A stretch of 64,000 bases of DNA from Sophora flavescens (GCA_030762895.1 CM061063.1:105794210-105858209), one strand, 5' to 3'. Shown: positions 36,090 to 47,495, counted from the stretch's first letter. Made by a program: numbers and translations. Notes: generated by a model not told the origin, from the sequence alone.

Positions 36090-39000
36090 ATTTTTCTATT
36101 GTGTTGGAATATTAGGGGGGGACTAGGAATGTAGCCGGGCGTCGGCATGTACGTGACTTGGTTAAGCAGTACAAGCCTTCTATAATCTTTCTTATAAAGA
36201 CTCATTCTTTGTTTCAAAAGACTGAAAATTTCTGGAAAGGGCTAGGCTATGATGGTTGTGCTATATCAGAAGCCCAGGGTCAAGCAGGTGGCATTTGGAT
36301 TCTTTTGGAGCATGGTAGTGATTTTATGGTGTCAGTAAAGGATATGTTTCATCAATCTGTAACAGTTTCTATTAGTCGAAGTAACATTATGTGGTACTGC
36401 TCGGCAATTTATGCTAGTCCAATTCCAGTTGTTAGAGATCTCTTGTGGGAGCATTTACAGAGTATTCGGACTTCCATTACTGGACCATGGCTCCTAATGG
36501 GGGACTTTAATGAGATTCTAGTTCCTTCTGAAGTGAGAGGTGGTAATTTCTCCATTGCTAGAGCTACTAAATTCTCAAAATCCATTGAAGATTGTAATCT
36601 TATGGACCTTGGTGCAATTGGTAATGCTTTTACTTGGATAGGGCTTTGGCAGATGTAGATTGGAGGAGAAGCTTCCCGGAGGCTTATGTTGAAAATTTAT
36701 GTCGTAGGCATTCAGATCATTGCCCTTTACTCCTTTGGTGTAATGCTATCGTGCTACATAAGAAACTAAGGCCCTTTCGCTTCCAAGCGGCCTGGTTATC
36801 TCACATGGACTTTCCTATAGTTGTGAGGAATGCTTGGAATGATCAAGCAAATATAGTGCCAGACAGGTTAGAAACGGTCCGTGATGAGGCTCACGAATTC
36901 AACAAAAAAGTTTTTGGGAACATTGTTCATAGGAAGATAGTCCTGGAAGCAAGAATTAAAGGCATCCATAGAGCCCTTGAGTCCACAGGTTCTATTGGGT
37001 TGGTTATAATGGAAAATGAGCTTCAAAAGGAGCTGAATGATGTTTTGAAGCAAGAAGAAACTCTATGGTTCCAAAAATATAGGGAGAAGTGGGTAAACTT
37101 GGGGGACCACAACACAAAATTCTTCCATACTCAAGCCATTGTCCGAAGAAAAAGGAACAAGATTCATGGCCTTTATGTTGGTAATAATGAGTGGTGCACA
37201 AATGACAAAACTCTTCAAGTTAAAACAAATAAGTTTTTCCAGGAGTTGTTCTCGACTGATCTGAATACTTCCCCTTCCAGTTTAGTTGTTACATCTTTAC
37301 CTCATTTTGAGTGATTTGGGCATTTCAAATCTTAATGCTCCAGTGTGCAAAGATGAGGTGAGGAAAGATGCTTTCAGTATGAAATCCTATAAAGCTCCCG
37401 GACCAGATGGCTTCCAACCCGTGTTCTTTAAGCATTTCTGGGATTTAATTAGTTGGTAATGATATGTGGCACCTAGTTAGTCATGCCTTCACCATGGGCT
37501 ATTCTGATGAAAGACTAGTGGAAACTCTCATTGTTCTAATTCCTAAGATTGACCATCTGTTAAATGCTGAAGGAATTTAGACCGATAATTCTTTGTAATG
37601 TGGCTTATAAAATCATCACTCAGGTTTTGGTTCAGAGAGTACGTCCTTTCCTGGATGAGTTGATTGGTCCTCTTTAGAGTAGCTTCATTCTGGGTAGAGG
37701 AACTTCAAACAATGCCATCATTGCCCAAGAAGTAGTTCATTATATGCATAATAATAAGTCCAGGCAAGGTTTTATTGCTTTTAAAATTGATCTGGAGAAG
37801 ACCTATGATAGAATCTGTTGGGACTTCCTTGAATTGACCCTGAAGGAGTTTGGCTTCCCTGATAGAGTGGTCAATCTTATCACGTGGTGTGTTAGATATT
37901 CTCATCTTTCTATCTTGTGGAATGGGGCTAGATTGGAAGGGTTCGAGCCAACCACAGGACTTCGTCAAGGAGACCCTCTATCTCCCTACCTTTTTGTGAT
38001 TTGTATGGAGAAGCTTGCTCTAAGCATTCAAAGTAAAGTTGATTCTGGTAGTTGGCTCCCAGTGAAGGTTTCTAAAGGTGGTCCTAGCATCTCGCATTTA
38101 ATTTTTGCAGATGATATCTTACTTTTTTACAAAGCCACAAATGCCCAAGTCAATCTTGTCTCATAGACCCTTTCTGATTTTTGTAAAGCATCTGGTCTTA
38201 AGGTTAATTATGCTCAGTCTAGAGCTATGTGTTCTAGGAATATTTCTAGAAGTCGAAGAGATGAATTGGCCACAGCTTCATCCATTAACGTTGTGAATGA
38301 CCTAGGTTCTTATCTAGGTTTCCCTCTTGTTAATGGGAGACTCACAAAGAGTACCTATGATGCAGTAGTGGAGAAAATTCAAAAGCGGCTAGACTCTTGG
38401 AAGGGAAGGCTTCTAAATAAAGCAGGTAAACTTTGTTTGGCTCATTCTGTTATTTCTTCCATCCCAGTTTATTCAATGCAAACACATTATTTCCCTTCTA
38501 ATGTTTGTAACAAGATTGACTCTATTACAAGAAATTTTTTATGGTCTAAGAATGGTGATACAAGGGGCCTTAATTTAGTGAATTGGAGCAATGTTATAAG
38601 CCCGAAGAGATATGGCGGCCTGGGCTTAAGGTCTGGGAGAATGAATAATGTGGCCCTTATGGGCAAGCTGGTCTGGAATCTTATGCAAGAGAAAGACAAG
38701 TTGTGGGTTCAAATTCTTAACCATAAATATGTTAAGGATGGTTCTATTTGGTCCTGCATGGGAACTCCTCGATCATCTGTTACTTGGAGATGGATCATTA
38801 AAGTGAGGGACCAGCTTCGTGAAGGCTTCCAGTTGAAGCTTAGTGCAGGTTCTTCTTCTATTTGGTACCAAGACTGGTTAGGAAGTGGAGACTTTGTGAT
38901 AGACTGCCTTTTGTTCACATTTCCAATTCAACCCTTATATATGTTACGTGATATTTGGAAGGATGGATCTTGGTATTTTGATAAGCTTATGAATACTATC

Positions 39001-39385
39001 CCTCCAGGAATAAAAGATGAAATGCTGAAAGTCCAAATGCCCATGCAGGATAATCAGAATGTTCATGACTGTTGGGTTTGGAAGGATAGCAAGGATGGTT
39101 GTTATACTGCAGGTGCTGGGTACAAATGGTTGCAGTCCGTAAATAATAACTGGGACCCTATGCAGGATTGGAGATGGCTTTGGAGAATGGGCATTCCACC
39201 AAAACTGCACTTTTTGGAAGGTCAGTGTGTGTCATCTCTTCCGTGAGGCGAATGGATGTGCAGATCACCTTGCTATGTTAGGAGCTCACTACTCTACTGC
39301 TTGGTTTAAAGTCTGGAAGTCTCCCCCTGGAGATATGGGTTCGCTGCTTTTGATGGATGCCCCTATTGTGACATCATCTGTGTAG
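36090..39385 (+). pseudogene. LINE-1 ORF2 (endonuclease, reverse transcriptase), broken
   Basis: The endonuclease domain (about 36100-36740) shows WNIRGG, the KTH motif, MGDFNEI and HSDHCPL; a frameshift follows the G run at 36115 and another lies near 36640. The reverse transcriptase (about 37320-38450) shows KIDLEKTYDR, TGLRQGDPLSPYLF and FADDILLF, with further frameshifts and stops near 37314, 37440-37680 and 38164. The end is rearranged: after the GIPPKLHF segment at 39190-39212 the sequence jumps to a C-terminal RNase H remnant (FREANGCADHLAML, from about 39238), so the zinc-finger region and most of RNase H are deleted. The original enzyme nicks target DNA and copies LINE RNA. Confidence 0.87.
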
Positions 39386-39428
39386 TTTTGCTGTTTTGTT
39401 TCTTTCCTCAATTTACCAAAAAAAAAAA

Positions 39429-39840
39429 CTTGGGTCAGGGCAGCATCATCAAAGCTGAGCTTCAGGGACTTCTCTTTGGTCTCAAATTGGACAGAAACTC
39501 AGCTATTTCCAAAGCCATTTTTGAAACAGACTCTATGGCAATCATCGATTTCGTCTTAAGGTATTCATCCATCAATCTTCAACATAGATCTCTCTTGGAA
39601 GAGATCATGCAGCTTATCAGATCGAATGACTGCCAAGTTTCCATTCAGCACACCTATAGAGAGGCAAACAAATGTGCTGATTTTTTGGTAAAAAGTGGGT
39701 TTGATGCCCCTAGCCATTTCCAGCTGATCAACTTTGTAATTCATGTGTTGGGAATGTTTATCTTGAATGACTGTAATGGGGTTGTTAATACCCGTTTAGT
39801 GGCTTGATTTAATAATATTCCGTTTCGATAAAAAATAAAT
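39429..39840 (+). mobile_element. 5'-truncated LINE fragment (LINE-2), RNase H end and tail
   Basis: The right part of an older LINE. A frame at about 39440-39804 encodes the C-terminal RNase H-like domain of a plant L1 reverse-transcriptase protein (KAELQGLLFGL near the start, TDSMAIIDFV, then YREANKCADFLVK) with a natural stop TGA. It ends in TTTCGATAAAAAATAAAT. Its few upstream bases lie at about 19936-19970, separated by the insertion of LINE-1. The true 5' end is near 19936 and its own target duplication was not resolved. Confidence 0.75.
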
Positions 39841-40574
39841 AACATAACATAATAAATAATAAAATAAATTAAATAACTCATAATAGAAATTTCCAGTCAA
39901 ACTAGCATGTGATATTTACTTAACTGGATTCTTTATTTTTTTTTTATTAAACCACTACAAGAAATTATGTGATTAGCTAGGACAAATTTAATAGCTAATC
40001 AGCTAATCTCTAGCAAATAAGTTTAGCTATAGATTAGCTACAACGTTACTACAAAAACAATGGTAGCATGAATTGAGCGTCAAATTAGATAGGAAAATTA
40101 TTCTTAGCTAATTCGTAGTTAATGTTAAAAAGTCCTAGCTAGTTTGTAGCTAATCCATAGTAATAAGTTGTTCAAAATTGCTTTTTGCTAGCTACATAGT
40201 TAGGATATTGTCAATTTTGTAGCAAATGTATAGCTAATATCTTAGCACTTTCCTAGTTAGTTTGTTGTTAATTTATAGTTAGTGGTTAATCTAAGTTTTA
40301 CATTCCCGAAGCTATTACTTATGTAACTTGTAGCTAATTTCATATTCTCTCCTAGCCAATTCATAGTATAATACATAGCTAATTATAATTTAAACAAGTT
40401 CAAGACAATCCATTGCCAAGTCATAGGTCTATTACAAACACTTCAAAACAAGAAATAGAGTATAACTACTAGAAGTCTAGAAAACAAGGAACAAAACATA
40501 GCTAATTGACCAAAGTTCTCCCTCATGATCATTCATCCTCGTGATCTTCCTCTCCTACTCACTACCACAGATTA

Positions 40575-40925
40575 GACTTTTAATAACGCACCTTTTATAG
40601 CATTTCCGTGCGGAAATGCTATTAAAAGTGATGGGGGGACTTTTAATAGTGGTTCCTTAAGGAAATGCTATCTTAGGTGATACCTAAGATAGCGTTTCCT
40701 TAAGGAACCGCTATTAAAAGTCAAGCTGCAGGAAAAGATAGCACTTCCAACAAGAAGCGCTATCTTAACTAACAACCTAAGATAGCGGTTCCACACGGAA
40801 ACGCTATCTTTTCTAATTTGCAATAAATAAATAAAATAAAATCAACTTTTAATAGCATTTGTAAAATTAAATGCTATTAAAAGGTAACCTTTAGATAGCG
40901 TTTAATGTTAGAAACACTATCTTAG
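40575..40925. repeat. Left subterminal palindromes of CACTA-2
   Basis: Alternating motifs such as AGCATTTCCGTGCGGAAATGC, ACTTTTAATAGTGGTTCC and TAAGATAGCGTTTCC, in both orientations. They are the presumed binding sites for the CACTA DNA-binding protein. Confidence 0.85.
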
Positions 40926-40959
40926 GTCCTTTGCCGCGCGCGCCTTCGATTCTTAGTTT

Positions 40960-42960
40960 CTGCGTAACATCCTCAGTTCATCACTGACCTCACGCCTTTG
41001 TTGTCTAGGGTTGCCATCCAGAGAGCTCGTCCCCTCTCACGCCTTTCGCCGTTTCGCTGTTGTGGAAGACGCCTCTGGTTCGTCCAGCTTCAAACGCCGC
41101 CGTCCTCCGCTGCTGAGATCTCGATTAGCCGCCGCTAAACCCTCTAACGGCCACCGCCGCACACCCTCTATCCATTCAAAGGTGAGTTTACATTTCTCTT
41201 CCATTTATTTTTCTCGTGCCCTAACCCTCTTCCACAACAGCGCGAGCCACAATTGGTCCTTCCACCCTTCATTCGATTCAGACACAAAGGCTCCTCCCTC
41301 TGTCAAGTAAATTTATTGAATAATTCCCTTGCTTGTATGCTATCTGTCGACTAAGCTTAAGTTTTCTTTTGTTAGATTTAGGTCATTTTGAGACATTCTA
41401 ATCATGTTCATAGCCTATTCGATGCGCTTCTCTGTATAACCTATTTCCTCCATCATAGGTATCTTTTTGTTACTGAGGAAGTTATAGAGAGCTTACCACC
41501 TTCTGAGGCTAATAATTTATTTATGGTATTCTATGTATACTTTTCATCTCACAATATTTTTTTTTTGTTGTTGTTGTCTATCCACCAAAGACTTTTCTTT
41601 TGGCACCATGAAACCTTGATAGCAATTAAAGCCCCACACTAGGCTTGTATTGAAGTTATTAATTTTACATGATCCTTCCTCGATGCAAATTCTGCACTTC
41701 TTACTAATCTGAATACAGATAGTCCTAACAATCTTTGACATCTAGCCTTATCCAGTTATTAATTTCTGGTTTTATTTTATTATTGAAACTTAAACTTATC
41801 ATTCTGGATTCAATGGATTTGATAGCTGATTCTGAGAGAGCTTCTTATGCTACTAATTGTTCAGTGGAATTGGTGGAGACTGAAAGTGGGGTTTCCTGAA
41901 ATTAAGATGCATTTGGCTAAAGTATAGAGGGATTGTGCATTTGACTAAAGGTGCATTCTGCTGCTCACAAGAACTGTGCAGAGGCCTGGTTCAAGATTAA
42001 GGGGAATAGGTGAGTGTGTAAAACCCGATATTTTCTTATTTGGATTCTGGAACTTGATTTTTTTAGGCTAAACTTTCATAGTTTTGGAAAACAAATGAAC
42101 AATATCAGTCCATCAGGGTGTGTATAACTGAGATTTCTTGATTGCTAGCTGCTGTCTAGTGTGTTGTTCTCAAAGTATAAGGAGTGTTCTGTTCTGTTTT
42201 GGTGAAAATATTGTGTTCCTGCAGGGTTTGTATAGATATATGGCTTCTATAGTCTTTTGTTGGATAATGAGGAAAGGTCTTTATGTCCCTCTCCCCTATT
42301 GCGAACGAAAATGAATGCTGTTTGTTGTCATATGATTAGAAACAACCCTTATTAGCTATTGCAATCTTTGATTTAATGCAAAGTAAATTACATAGAAGAC
42401 TTGTATGCAGGGCAAATAAATTTCTGCAACTTAGTACCTAGGTGAATCCTGCTAGTATGATATGAAAAAGAATTTCTTATGGGAAAAATGGATGCTTTTT
42501 GGTCAGTTCGTCAGTTATGTTTTCTTTTTATACCCCTCCAGTACCATTTTTTTTTTTTTGTCATTTTCATGATGTATTACCATCTATTTTTCATATTGAA
42601 ATAAATCCTTTTGACATGGGACTCTTGATGAGAAGGACATAGATAAGGGTGTCTCTGGAAAAAAGAAAAACTTCCTTTAATGGATTAGATCTTCGTTGAA
42701 ATATACGCCAGTATTGAGTTGCTCATCAGGCCATCTAGCTAGAGAATTGGTCATAAAATGGATATGTTACCACAGTCCATAGCCTAATTCTAAAGCATGT
42801 AGTTAAAACCAAATTCCATTTTGCACAACATATTTCAGTTTGTCAACAATTGAGAATATTCATTATATGAGGATAACCAATTTAGAAGCTTTAGAGTTCA
42901 GAACAGAAGTTGATCTAGAGTGGTAGTACTTATAAGGCTATACATGTGAATTAAGATAAA
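40960..42960 (+). other. Captured 5' exon-like segment and unassigned interior of CACTA-2
   Basis: From about 40990 to 41180 the sequence is GC-rich (CGCCGCCGTCCTCCGCTGC, TAGCCGCCGCTAAACCC) and stops at a consensus donor CAAAG/GTGAGT, so it looks like the first, perhaps untranslated, exon of a plant gene. Frames around 41462-41525 (VTEEVIESLPPSEANNLF) and 41820-41900 look like exon scraps, but I could not name the donor genes. The remainder to 42960 is AT-rich, non-coding, and includes the 3' flank of the OVATE gene. Confidence 0.45.
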
Positions 42961-42965
42961 GATGT

Positions 42966-44126
42966 TTACAATCTGAGTTGAGCCATGTCATACCAAATTT
43001 GCTCAAATGCTTTGACAATGAGATCATGGTATTCTCTTGAATTCAGTGAAAGATAGCAGGCAAGTAGGTTCTCTAAATCTTTTGATGCCCGGATATTGTT
43101 CTCCATAATCATCTCCACCATTGACTCCCTAAAATCTCTTTGAGGATCAAGCGAGGACTTGACAACTGCAAAGCCCTCCGGAATACTTGTATCCTTTGAG
43201 GCTTTGCTTGCACTGGATGACACACTCCTTGCATATGCTTGAACTTTCCTGCTTGCAAGTTTTGGAGAATGAACTCTAAGTCTTATACCTGTAGAATTCG
43301 CAGAGGAAATTCGATTTATCGGACTAGTTTTTCGTTCTCTTTGAATTCTACTACTTTTCTCTTTGCTAATTTTCACATATAGAGACTGATGACCATGTTG
43401 CTCATCCAATTTTGCTGAACTTCTCAACTTAGTAGCTTCAATTACCTTATCATCAAACTTCACTGGCTTTGTTAATATTGGAGCAAGTCCTAACTGTGAT
43501 ATTGTATGAAACCCCTCTAGATTTTCAGAATTTCCAATGAAGGATTCATCATTTTTCATGTCAATGATGATGTCATCAGTAGAAGAGCTAACTCTACAGC
43601 TGCATTCAGAGGGTAGCCCATTAAGCAAGTCAGGAGCAGCAAACTTATCACACTCAGACTCAGATGAATCATAATCATGGTTGTTTGACTCAGATGAACT
43701 CTCTATGGATGAGACATAATAGTCTTGAGACTGAATGTGATTTGGCTTAGTCCAATTATTTGTGGAATGACAGCTAATACTGTCTATGACAGGAGATGAG
43801 ATAGCTGTGGGAGAAGGCATATAAATGGTTTTTCTCCTTGCCCTTCTAGTCTTGGATGACCTTCTTGGTGAATCAGTGAATGTGATGTTTGAGTGTTTGG
43901 TGTAAATAGGAGAGTTGCATAACTTACCAACTCTTTTTGGTTCAATGGAGAAATAATGTGAGTATCTTGGCTGAGACCTTTGGGATGTTGTTGGTGAGGA
44001 TACTTTGTTCTTCATAACATTATGAGAAGAACCATTTCGTTTCCTTGATCTGCTCATATCTCTGAGCTTGTAAAACCAAGAATTTGGTATCATATCTGAC
44101 AATTTGAACTTGTTATTACCCATCAA
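42966..44126 (-). CDS. OVATE family protein (OFP), complete
   Basis: Uninterrupted 386-codon frame, intronless as in most OFP genes. The N-terminus has the conserved KLSDMIPNSWFYKLRDM segment. A basic Ser-rich region with KTRRARRK (possible nuclear signal) and acidic Ser-rich stretches follow. The OVATE domain occupies about residues 319-381 (VVKSSLDPQRDFRESMVEM, then LLACYLSLNSREYHDLIVKA). OFPs are nuclear repressors that bind TALE homeodomain and TRM proteins and affect organ shape. The gene lies wholly inside CACTA-2, whose ends and target duplication are clear, so it was carried there or the element grew around it. A TATA-like TTATAAAC (minus, 44243-44250) lies about 120 bp upstream of the ATG. 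Expression is unknown. Confidence 0.93.
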   Translation of the reverse strand: MMGNNKFKLSDMIPNSWFYKLRDMSRSRKRNGSSHNVMKNKVSSPTTSQRSQPRYSHYFSIEPKRVGKLCNSPIYTKHSNITFTDSPRRSSKTRRARRKTIYMPSPTAISSPVIDSISCHSTNNWTKPNHIQSQDYYVSSIESSSESNNHDYDSSESECDKFAAPDLLNGLPSECSCRVSSSTDDIIIDMKNDESFIGNSENLEGFHTISQLGLAPILTKPVKFDDKVIEATKLRSSAKLDEQHGHQSLYVKISKEKSSRIQRERKTSPINRISSANSTGIRLRVHSPKLASRKVQAYARSVSSSASKASKDTSIPEGFAVVKSSLDPQRDFRESMVEMIMENNIRASKDLENLLACYLSLNSREYHDLIVKAFEQIWYDMAQLRL

Positions 44127-44242
44127 AGATATGCCTCAGCCACAGCCTTGCTCTCTCAGTGTTTATGTGTAATTGTGAAACCTCAGAATTGTTCAAATTC
44201 TTATGAGCTGAAATGAAATATGTAGAAAGCTAGAAAACTTAG

Positions 44243-44250
44243 TTTATAAT
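44243..44250 (-). promoter_or_regulatory. Possible TATA box of the OFP gene
   Basis: On the minus strand the sequence reads CTATTATAAACTAAG about 120 bp before the OFP start codon, a plausible TATA box with a short leader. Judged from sequence and position only. Confidence 0.4.
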
Positions 44251-44615
44251 AGGAAAAAATAAAGTTGGTGGTATCGTGGTTGTAATTAATATGGTATGTA
44301 ATTGCATTTTTCCACCTTTTCATATACGGCGTATATTTATTACATTAGTTGATCACTAACTGGCATATTGAAATGCAAAATTTCCAGGCACCTGCAAAAT
44401 CTAATGGCAAGGGAAGAGTGTCTGATCGATTCATAGTTTATGGTTGATTTATTATGTAATTTGATTTCGCAGACTCTTTTGTTCGGTTGCGGACCTAATT
44501 TCTTTAAGTTTATCTATTTAAGGATTCTATGATTTTGCATTTTCTTAAATGTTGATTTGTTTTTTGTTGAAATATTTTTTTTCCTTCTGTTCATGGATAT
44601 TGATGTGTTACCCAG

Positions 44616-45330
44616 GTTGTTGAAGTTTCAACTTCCAAGACTGGTAAGCATGGTCATGCTAAGTGCCACTTTGTTGGAATTGATATTTTCACTGCCAAGA
44701 AGCTTGAGGATATTGTGCCCTCTTCCCACAACTGTGATGTACGTGCACTTAATTGTGTTGTATTGTGATTTCTTTCCTCTCAATGACTCACAGTAATTTT
44801 TTGTTGCCAGGTCCCTCATGTATTACTGACTACCAGCTCATTGATATCTCTGAGGATGGATTTGTGAGTTGTCATTTCTCTTGCCAACTCCATTGATTCA
44901 CTCATTATTAGTCTTGTTTCTGTATTCTGAATGTGTGATTGCTGTTATGTTATCAAATGATGCTGTAGGTGAGTCCCCTCTCTTGAAAATGGGAACACTA
45001 AGGATGATCTCAGGCTTCCTACTGATGAGAGTCTGCTTACTCAGGTTTGTGGAAATATGAAATCTAATGTGTGTTCTTTTTCCTGTTGGATTCAGAGTCT
45101 GAAAGCTAAAATCTGTCAATGCCTTTTCTGTTTCAAAATGTTTATTATTCCTCTATTTTGTTTATTTGTTTGTTGGTTGTCTATTTACTCTAATTGGGCA
45201 TATATAATTGACTGGTCTCTACAGATAAAGGATGGATTTGCTGAGGGAAAGGACCTTGTTGTTTTTCATGTCATATCTGCTATGGGTGAGGAACAGATTA
45301 ATGCTCGAAGGATATTGGGCCAAAGAACTA
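44616..45330 (+). pseudogene. Captured eIF5A gene fragment (four exons)
   Basis: Exons 44616-44738, 44811-44863, 44969-45044 and 45225 to about 45330 keep GT-AG introns. They encode VEVSTSKTGKHGHAKCHF (including the TGKHG hypusination loop), KLEDIVPSSHNCD, a disrupted QLIDISEDGF segment, NTKDDLRLPTDESLLTQ in a shifted frame, and IKDGFAEGKDLVV then SAMGEEQINA. Small deletions in exons two and three break the frame, and the N-terminal exon is absent. eIF5A promotes translation elongation and termination; this copy cannot encode it. It lies divergently from the OFP gene, 490 bp from its start codon. Confidence 0.9.
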
Positions 45331-46009
45331 GATTCAATTTCTTGCCGTTTGTTTGTTGTTTCTATTTAAGCAAATATATATTTCTGTAAGCCTTTATAGC
45401 TATTTGTTGAAGACCAGACTTATAAAATCTAGTCAGACCACTAGTCGTACCAAGGTTATTTATTTATGCATGTGGTGACAAAACTAGATCACATTTTTCT
45501 GTTTTCTATGTTATCCTGTGACTTTCTTATAAAGGAGGAGTCTCTTTTAAGAAGTGATGTTTATTTTGACTGCACTGATGATGGAATCTTATGCGCTAAT
45601 GTACTACACCTTCTGTATGAATTGTCAAAGTAGCTAACAATATATGCATATGGATTGTGCTTCATTTCTTTGTTTACACCTTCTGTTTTTTATGAACAAT
45701 ATGCAGGAATGGAGGTAAAGTTAAGAAATAGGTAAAACTAAAAAAAAAAAAGGGGGAATAGATAGCGTTTGTTTTAATAAATGCTATCTAAAGTCTGCCT
45801 TTAGATAGCGTTTGTTCTAACAAATGCTATCTAAAGGCAGACTTTAGATAGTGTTTCCGTGTGCAAACGCTATCTAAAGTCACCTTTTAATAGCACTTCA
45901 TAAATGCTATCTTTGCTGACGACTTTTAATAGCGGTGGCATAGATAGCGGTTACGAACGCTATTAAAAGGCATCCGGAAACGCTATCTAAAGTCATTTCT
46001 GTTGTAGTG
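45331..46009. repeat. Right end of CACTA-2 with subterminal palindromes
   Basis: 45331-45740 is unassigned AT-rich sequence. From about 45757 repeated motifs AGATAGCGTTTG, AAATGCTATCTAAAG and CTTTTAATAGC alternate to the right terminus TTTCTGTTGTAGTG. Confidence 0.8.
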
Positions 46010-46012
46010 ACT

Positions 46013-46215
46013 CCACCTTGCAATGGTGCTTGAGGCTTAAGATTTTTGAATTGGGACCCACCAATCACGGATAGGATAGGATCTAACATTGGCACCAATT
46101 GTGTACCCTTTCCGAAATCCTTCGTCTCAACTTCGGGTAACATGTGTTCTGAATACCTGTCGTTGCCATGAGGACCAGGATCCTTAAAGCTAATAAGAAA
46201 AAGGTAAGGGTGCAT
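46013..46215 (-). pseudogene. Unidentified exon-like frame in CACTA-3
   Basis: An open minus frame reading HGNDRYSEHMLPEVETKDFG then LVPMLDPILSVIGGSQ has coding character but I do not recognise its family. It begins right at the CACTA-2 insertion point and is probably a captured exon or part of the CACTA-3 parent. Confidence 0.35.
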
Positions 46216-46420
46216 TAGTTAAGGACACCAAATTGATAACAAAAAACTGAGAGGAGAAGAACAACCAACTTACAAAAAATTGCACAGGCCCTTTTTAATG
46301 AATATGAATTCATGTGGCTGGTATGCAAAACAACTTTATATGGTGATAGATATTTCTATTCATAACAACTAATTAATATGAACATAAATGCCCGGAATGC
46401 CAGAAATACAAGAAGCCAAC

Positions 46421-46712
46421 CTTGAGCATGTTGTCAAGTTTACGAAGAGCTGGAAGGTTGATAAAAATATCTATCCTAGGCTTGCAATCCATTACCTGCA
46501 GAATGTAATACATTAGAAATTAGAAATATGATAATTACACTGTTGAATAAAATTAGAGCTGAACATTGGGGTTAGGACTCAATCCAATTTTACCTCAACC
46601 TTATTTCCATCAGGGAATGTTTGCCAATAAGGTATTAATTCAACAATGTGATCATTGACACTAACTAGGCATTCCATCTCTCTCTCTGCCACATTGCTTT
46701 CTTTTCAAAAGG
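46421..46712 (-). pseudogene. Captured RopGEF (PRONE domain) fragment, two exons
   Basis: The upstream exon (about 46712-46594) encodes VSVNDHIVELIPYWQTFPDG and ends at donor GTAAAA. The downstream exon (46495-46421) encodes VMDCKPRIDIFINLPALRKL then DNMLK and ends at donor GTTGGC. These are consecutive parts of the PRONE catalytic domain of plant Rho (ROP) guanine nucleotide exchange factors. A 2-bp gain in the GA run near 46675 shifts the frame before the first exon's conserved part. The rest of PRONE is absent. The intron is retained, so capture was at the DNA level. Confidence 0.85.
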
Positions 46713-46784
46713 TAGAGGTTCAAGTCTCCACAATTGCCCAAACACTAGTGCAGAAAAAGGATTCGACGTCGGTAATTTTTGACT

Positions 46785-47165
46785 TTTCACATCGGTTTTC
46801 AAATTGATGTTGAAAAGATCGATGTTGTTTATTGTTACTTTTCACATCGGTTTTAAAACCGATGTTTAAAGTACATTTTTAACAGCGGTTTTCAAAATAA
46901 CCGATGTGGAAAGTTCATTTGTCACATGGGTTATCCAATAACCTATTGGAAATATCACTTTCCATATCGGTTTTATCTAAAACCGATGTGGAAATTTAAC
47001 TTTCCACATCGGTTTTCAAAAAACCGATGTGAAAATTTCACTTTCCACATCGGTTTTCATAAAAATCGATGTGGAAATTTCACTTTCCACATCAATTTTT
47101 TATTAACCCATGTGTAAAGTGAACTTTCCACATCGGTTTTTGAGTAACCGAAGTGTAAAGTCTAA
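46785..47165. repeat. Left subterminal repeats of CACTA-4
   Basis: About ten units of CACATCGGTTTTNNNAACCGATGTG type, alternating in orientation and separated by GAAATTTCACTTTC-like spacers. Each inverted pair can form a hairpin. They are likely binding sites for the transposition complex. Confidence 0.92.
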
Positions 47166-47490
47166 TTTTTTTAAAAAAACTCTTTTTACATTTCTATCAT
47201 TCCTTTCCCCTGTTTCAGTAATGAAGATCTATACCAGTATAACATATTCTAAATATTCTCAACACAATCACTTTTGTACAACAAAAACACACTAAATTAA
47301 TATATACTGAATTTATTAAGAACAATACATATGTACGTTCAATTACATTCAGACAACAAAGATAATTAGAAACCAAAAAGCTACATGATATATTATAGAT
47401 TTCATATCAAAATATATATGATCAGTCAAAAATACACTATAGCTAGTACATGATAAGTTTTTAAACTAACTACATATATACAAACTATGG
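47166..47490. other. 3' flank of the CACTA-4 second gene
   Basis: AT-rich, non-coding. It lies between the subterminal array and the Ulp1-like end of the minus-strand gene and presumably holds its polyadenylation region. Confidence 0.5.
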
Positions 47491-47495
47491 TTGGT

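Larger units (their letters stand above)
19971..39428 (+). mobile_element. L1-type LINE (LINE-1) split by a gypsy and a CACTA element
   Basis: The element starts AGGC just before the ORF1 ATG (19975) and ends in an A tail (39418-39428). The 15-bp target duplication CTTGGGTCAGGGCAG is exact at 19956-19970 and 39429-39443. Removing the gypsy (19983-27681) and CACTA-1 (29026-35773) insertions leaves about 5 kb: ORF1 (DUF4283 plus zinc knuckle) and ORF2 (endonuclease, reverse transcriptase, remnant RNase H). Plant L1 elements move by target-primed reverse transcription. Several frameshifts and a large ORF2 deletion make this copy inactive. The very short leader suggests slight 5' truncation. Confidence 0.9.
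40560..46009. mobile_element. CACTA-2: Pack-type CACTA carrying an intact OVATE-family gene
   Basis: Left end CACTACCACAGATTAGACTT and right end complement CACTACAACAGAAATGACTT agree at 15 of 20 positions. The 3-bp duplication ACT is exact (40557-40559 and 46010-46012). Both subterminal regions (40575-40925, 45750-46000) carry AGATAGCGTTTCC and TTTTAATAGC palindromes similar to those of CACTA-1, so the two are related. It has no transposase. Inside are a GC-rich first-exon-like segment, a complete OVATE-family coding sequence and an eIF5A fragment. Confidence 0.88.

Noticed and set aside
42966..44126. OFP frame as a degenerate capture
   Set aside because: Considered because the surrounding captures are broken, but the frame has no stop over 386 codons and both conserved ends are present, so it is annotated as an intact CDS.
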